Of a stretch of 8,409 bases of DNA, positions 6,190 through 8,409 are shown piece after piece; positions within the stretch are counted from its first letter, which is position 1, and each line of letters begins with the position of its first letter. This DNA is from Anaerolineaceae bacterium (GTDB lineage Bacteria; Chloroflexota; Anaerolineae; Anaerolineales; Anaerolineaceae). The position numbers and the translations under genes are program-made. The stretch is from positions 1 to 8,409 of the forward strand of contig JAIOTF010000161.1 in NCBI GenBank assembly GCA_021107195.1, in the 5' to 3' direction. The notes beneath the pieces are model-generated. The model searched no databases. It saw nothing but the letters and a program-made list of their open reading frames with translations, and was not told where the DNA came from.

Positions 6190-6206
6190 TCCCCCGTCAC
6201 CTGCAT

Positions 6207-6941
6207 ATGAGCGAATTATCTGAAACCACATTAGACAAAGTCCCTGTTCATGTCGGAATAATCATGGATGGCAACGGGCGCTGGACCGCTGAACGCGGCC
6301 TCCAGCGTCTGGCTGGCCACCGTGCCGGCGTCGAAAACCTGCGTGCCATCATCCGCGCTTCCGTCGAGTTTGGCATCAAGTACCTCACTGTCTACGCTTT
6401 CTCCACTGAGAATTGGGGACGCCCGCGCGCCGAAGTACGGGGATTGATGCGTCTGCTGGCGGAAGCCATCGAAAAAGAATTGGCTGAATTAAACGAACAA
6501 GGCGTGTGCATTCGTCACCTGGGCCACATGGAAGGCGTGCCGGGAAACCTGGTAAAAAAGATCACCGATGCTGTCGAAGCCACCAAAGACAACGACCGCC
6601 TGATACTGAACGTCGCATTCAACTACGGCGGCCGGGATGAGATGGTGCGCGCCATTCAAAGCATGATCCGCGATGGATTGCAGCCCAAAGAGATCACCGA
6701 AGAACGCATCAGCCAATACCTGTTCACCAAAGACATCCCCGACCCCGACCTGGTCATCCGCACTTCCGGCGAGTTTCGCACTTCCAACTTCTTAATGTGG
6801 CAGGCAGCCTATGCCGAGTGGTACATCACCCCCGTCTATTGGCCGTCATTTGGCAAAGAAGAACTGCGCAAAGCTTTGCTCAACTACGCCAATCGTGAAC
6901 GCCGTTTCGGAAAAACCTCCGATCAAGTTAAAGGCAGCTAA
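6207..6941 (+). CDS. uppS: Undecaprenyl diphosphate synthase (cis-prenyltransferase)
   Basis: UppS adds isoprene units from isopentenyl diphosphate in cis to farnesyl diphosphate, making the C55 lipid carrier of peptidoglycan and other envelope polymers. The 244-residue protein has HVGIIMDGNGRW (15-26, catalytic Asp D21), the FSTENWGRP block (65-73), NYGGRDE (139-145) and the DPDLVIRTSGEFRTSNFLMWQAAYAEW region (179-205) that binds diphosphate. It is a soluble enzyme acting at the membrane face. The ATG at 6207 gives the normal N-terminus, but no ribosome site is seen at usual distance; the nearest GGAGG (6180-6184) is 22 nt upstream in the end of frr. Translation may depend on ribosomes finishing frr. 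cdsA follows 3 nt after the stop. Confidence 0.97.
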   Translation: MSELSETTLDKVPVHVGIIMDGNGRWTAERGLQRLAGHRAGVENLRAIIRASVEFGIKYLTVYAFSTENWGRPRAEVRGLMRLLAEAIEKELAELNEQGVCIRHLGHMEGVPGNLVKKITDAVEATKDNDRLILNVAFNYGGRDEMVRAIQSMIRDGLQPKEITEERISQYLFTKDIPDPDLVIRTSGEFRTSNFLMWQAAYAEWYITPVYWPSFGKEELRKALLNYANRERRFGKTSDQVKGS

Positions 6942-6944
6942 CGC

Positions 6945-7751
6945 TTGACCAAAAGGCTGGCCTCCGCCATCGTCCTGCTCCCCATTGCAATCACCCTGAT
7001 CATCATTGGAGGGTGGCCGTTTTATTTCCTCATCATTGCCAGCATCGGGCTGGGCGCCAGAGAATTTTCCCGCCTCTTCCATCAAAACAAACAATACAAT
7101 CCTTCCAATCTGCTAATCATCAGCGGAGCAATGTTGCTCACCCTGAGCCGTGCCCTATGGGGCTTTGCAGGATCAGAAACTATCCTCACCCTGCTCATTC
7201 TGGCCGCCATGGGGATCCACATCATCCACCGGGAACGCGGCCAGATTAATGCCGTCATTGACTTCTGCATCACCATCGCCGGCATGTTCTACATCGGCTG
7301 GTTAGGCGCCTACATAATCTCTCTACATGCCCTGCCCGACGGCAGATGGTGGCTGGTGATCAGCCTCAGCGCAATATGGATCGCGGATGGCGGTGCATTC
7401 TTCATTGGTACCAAATTCGGCAAACACCCGCTAGCCGCCAACATCAGCCCCAAAAAATCCTGGGAAGGCTACTTGGGCGGAGTGATCGCCACGGCTTTTT
7501 TCACCCCCCTGCTCGCCTACTTGTGGCAAGGCAACGCGCCCAGCATTACCCCCCTCAAAGGCTTGATTTTAGGCATCGGCGTAGGGGTGCTGGCCCCGCT
7601 GGGAGATCTGGGCGTCAGTATGGTCAAACGTTATTTCAACGTGAAAGATTCAGGAAAACTCATCCCCGGTCATGGTGGTGCGCTTGACCGGCTGGACTCG
7701 ATTCTCTGGGCAGTAGCCCTTAGCTACCAACTTATCACCTGGTTCTTCTAA
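6945..7751 (+). CDS. cdsA: Phosphatidate cytidylyltransferase (CDP-diglyceride synthase)
   Basis: CdsA converts phosphatidic acid and CTP to CDP-diacylglycerol, the precursor of bacterial phospholipids, in the cytoplasmic membrane. The 268-residue product is hydrophobic with many predicted membrane segments (for example about 7-35, 56-72, 76-92, 104-126, 135-155, 178-194 and 205-224). The family signature is complete: SMVKRYFNVKD (225-235) then PGHGGALDRLD (241-251), with the KD pair, H243 and both terminal Asp residues. A second conserved region is IWIADGGAFFIGTKFGKHPLAANISPKKSWEG (144-175), described here by position. The start is TTG at 6945, 3 nt after the uppS stop; its ribosome site is weak (AAAGG at 6930-6934, 10-nt spacing), consistent with coupling to uppS. 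In many bacteria dxr and rseP follow; here a tRNA-tuf operon follows instead. Confidence 0.95.
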   Translation: MTKRLASAIVLLPIAITLIIIGGWPFYFLIIASIGLGAREFSRLFHQNKQYNPSNLLIISGAMLLTLSRALWGFAGSETILTLLILAAMGIHIIHRERGQINAVIDFCITIAGMFYIGWLGAYIISLHALPDGRWWLVISLSAIWIADGGAFFIGTKFGKHPLAANISPKKSWEGYLGGVIATAFFTPLLAYLWQGNAPSITPLKGLILGIGVGVLAPLGDLGVSMVKRYFNVKDSGKLIPGHGGALDRLDSILWAVALSYQLITWFF

Positions 7752-7806
7752 ACTCAAACTTTTTCACCCCCGCCTCTACCAGATACACGAAAATCGAAAT
7801 TTCTGC

Positions 7807-7858
7807 CCCCGATTCAAGAAATCATCTTGACGGGGAGTACAACTTCTGATAGACTCCC
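7807..7858 (+). other. Overlapping alternative hairpins after cdsA
   Basis: Hairpin A pairs 7807-7811 with 7831-7835 and TCAAGA (7814-7819) with TCTTGA (7825-7830), with a 2-nt bulge and 5-nt loop. Hairpin B pairs GGGAGT (7833-7838) with ACTCCC (7853-7858). They share 7833-7835, so they cannot form together. Hairpin A may mark the end of the cdsA transcript, but there is no T-run, so any termination would need a factor. Confidence 0.5.
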
Positions 7859-7894
7859 TCATCGTTGTGCTGGTATCAAAAACAAATTACAGCC

Positions 7895-7923
7895 TTGCCT
7901 TCTACCAAGTGCTTTGGTATAAT
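7895..7923 (+). promoter_or_regulatory. Strong promoter of the tRNA-tuf operon
   Basis: TTGCCT (7895-7900) is 17 nt from a perfect TATAAT (7918-7923), which also carries the extended TGn (TGG at 7915-7917). It lies 38 nt before the mature 5' end of the first tRNA. The spacer holds a perfect inverted repeat TACCAA/TTGGTA (7903-7908 and 7914-7919) that overlaps the -10 and might be an operator or chance. Confidence 0.82.
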
Positions 7924-7961
7924 TTGACCCGCTCATCAAGCACCTTAATAAATATCTTTTC

Positions 7962-8034
7962 GCCGATGTAGCTCAGTTGGCAGAGCAATTCTCTTGTAAA
8001 GAATAGGTCATGGGTTCGAGCCCCATCATCGGCT
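7962..8034 (+). tRNA. tRNA-Thr, anticodon UGU
   Basis: A complete 73-nt cloverleaf. The acceptor stem GCCGATG/CATCGGC pairs perfectly, the D-arm is GCTC...GAGC, and the anticodon stem is ATTCT/AGAAT with loop CTTGTAA, giving TGT at 7995-7997 (reads ACA and other ACN codons). The T-arm is ATGGG/CCCAT with loop TTCGAGC. The discriminator is T (U73). The 3' CCA is not encoded. First gene of the tRNA-tuf operon. Confidence 0.97.
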
Positions 8035-8048
8035 CAAGTTGCGAATTG

Positions 8049-8099
8049 GCAAGTGGGATGGTTTGCGAACAATCTCACTTGCGAGTTGAAGACAACTCG
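8049..8099 (+). repeat. Double hairpin in the spacer between tRNA-Thr and tRNA-Tyr
   Basis: The first hairpin pairs GCAAGTGGGAT (8049-8059) with ATCTCACTTGC (8072-8082), 11 bp with one G-U, and a 12-nt loop. The second pairs CGAGTTG (8082-8088) with CAACTCG (8093-8099), perfect with a 4-nt loop AAGA. They abut directly. They fill most of the 71-nt spacer and probably guide or shield processing of the tRNA precursor. Confidence 0.7.
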
Positions 8100-8105
8100 A
8101 AAAAC

Positions 8106-8188
8106 GGGCGGTTACCCAAGTGGACAAAGGGACCTGACTGTAAATCAGCTGGCAGACGCCTTCGGAGGTTCGAATCCTTCACCGCCCA
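8106..8188 (+). tRNA. tRNA-Tyr, anticodon GUA
   Basis: An 83-nt class II tRNA. The acceptor stem GGGCGGT/ACCGCCC is perfect, D-stem CCC/GGG, and anticodon loop CTGTAAA gives GTA at 8140-8142. A 14-nt variable arm (8150-8163) carries a GGC/GCC mini-stem, as expected for bacterial tRNA-Tyr. The T-arm is GGAGG/CCTTC with loop TTCGAAT. The discriminator is A8188 and CCA is not encoded. The anticodon stem CCTGA/TCAGC has a C-C mismatch at its outer pair (8133-8149). Confidence 0.95.
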
Positions 8189-8189
8189 C

Positions 8190-8203
8190 TGGCCTTTAGG
8201 CCA
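8190..8203 (+). repeat. Short hairpin between tRNA-Tyr and tRNA-Thr
   Basis: TGGCC (8190-8194) and GGCCA (8199-8203) form a perfect 5-bp stem with loop TTTA, immediately after the mature 3' end of tRNA-Tyr and followed by an A-run. It is not a terminator because no T-run follows; a processing role is plausible. Confidence 0.5.
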
Positions 8204-8248
8204 AAAAAATACCCCTCTTTACGCAGGTGATGAGGCCGGGAACAAAAT

Positions 8249-8321
8249 GCCCTCATAGCTCAGTAGGTAGAGCACGTTCTTGGTAAGAACGGGGTCATCG
8301 GTTCAAATCCGATTGAGGGCT
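8249..8321 (+). tRNA. tRNA-Thr, anticodon GGU
   Basis: A complete 73-nt cloverleaf. The acceptor stem GCCCTCA/TGAGGGC is perfect, D-arm GCTC...GAGC, and anticodon stem CGTTC/GAACG with loop TTGGTAA gives GGT at 8282-8284 (reads ACC and ACU). The T-arm is ATCGG/CCGAT with loop TTCAAAT. The discriminator is again T (U73) and CCA is not encoded. It lies 55 nt before the tuf start, in the position of thrT before tufB in E. coli. Confidence 0.97.
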
Positions 8322-8376
8322 CTGTTACCGACGATATCTTAACCTGTCTTTGTTGATTTGGCAAGGAGAAATAACA

Positions 8377-8409
8377 ATGGCAAAGCAGAAGTTTGAACGA
8401 ACCAAACCG
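8377..8409 (+). CDS. tuf: Elongation factor Tu, N-terminal start only (partial)
   Basis: The first 11 codons read MAKQKFERTKP, the conserved EF-Tu N-terminus that precedes the HVNVGTIGHVDHGKTT P-loop region, which would lie beyond the window. EF-Tu carries aminoacyl-tRNA to the ribosome as a GTPase. The ATG at 8377 has a good AAGGAG (8363-8368) with 8-nt spacing. Position after tRNA-Thr(GGU) matches the tRNA-tufB arrangement known in proteobacteria, supporting the call despite its shortness. It is truncated by the window end. Confidence 0.9.
   Translation, partial: MAKQKFERTKP

Noticed and set aside
8190..8203. GGCC-TTTA-GGCC hairpin considered as a terminator between tRNAs.
   Set aside because: An A-run, not a T-run, follows on the + strand, and on the - strand the T-run precedes the stem.
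8010..8258. 82-residue open frame on the + strand.
   Set aside because: It runs through tRNA-Thr and tRNA-Tyr genes and has no ribosome site.

Overview
This window looks like a piece of a chromosome from a member of the Chloroflexota, probably an Anaerolineae-like lineage. That placement is an inference from gene content and protein style: a paired M16B peptidase with an HWVEH zinc motif, a YYYLEYI-type metallophosphoesterase, an EF-Tu that begins MAKQKFERTKP, and frequent GTG and TTG starts. Nothing in the window is a strict taxonomic marker. Most of it is housekeeping sequence with moderately high GC. I see no insertion sequence, CRISPR array, integrase or prophage gene.

Left part (1-3892, + strand): after a possible gene tail (1-48) and a leader with a strong hairpin comes a tightly packed operon of four genes: catalytic M16B peptidase subunit, non-catalytic M16B partner, acpS, and a calcineurin-like metallophosphoesterase. 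All three junctions are 4-nt stop/start overlaps, which suggests translational coupling. Centre-left (3921-4320, - strand): a complete single-gene transcription unit encodes an uncharacterised 80-residue protein. It has a sigma70-type promoter bracketed by two perfect GAAC-N4-GTTC boxes (LexA/SOS-box type), a good ribosome binding site and a 16-17 bp hairpin terminator with a U-tract. This is the most interesting part of the window. Centre (4320-4692) is otherwise gene-free sequence leading to a YdcF/ElyC-like DUF218 membrane protein (4693-5487).

Right part (5514-7751, + strand): frr, uppS and cdsA form a short operon with its own promoter. They encode ribosome recycling factor, undecaprenyl diphosphate synthase and CDP-diglyceride synthase, linking translation with the lipid carrier and phospholipid precursors. 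Then (7895-8409) a strong extended -10 promoter drives tRNA-Thr(UGU), tRNA-Tyr(GUA), tRNA-Thr(GGU) and the start of tuf (EF-Tu), cut off by the window edge. This order resembles the thrU-tyrU-glyT-thrT-tufB operon of E. coli without the glycine tRNA. The spacer between the first two tRNAs holds two strong hairpins.

The genes fit common processes: envelope lipid synthesis (uppS, cdsA, possibly the DUF218 protein), acyl carrier protein activation (acpS), and translation (frr, tRNAs, tuf). The small - strand gene stands apart as a likely stress-induced unit.
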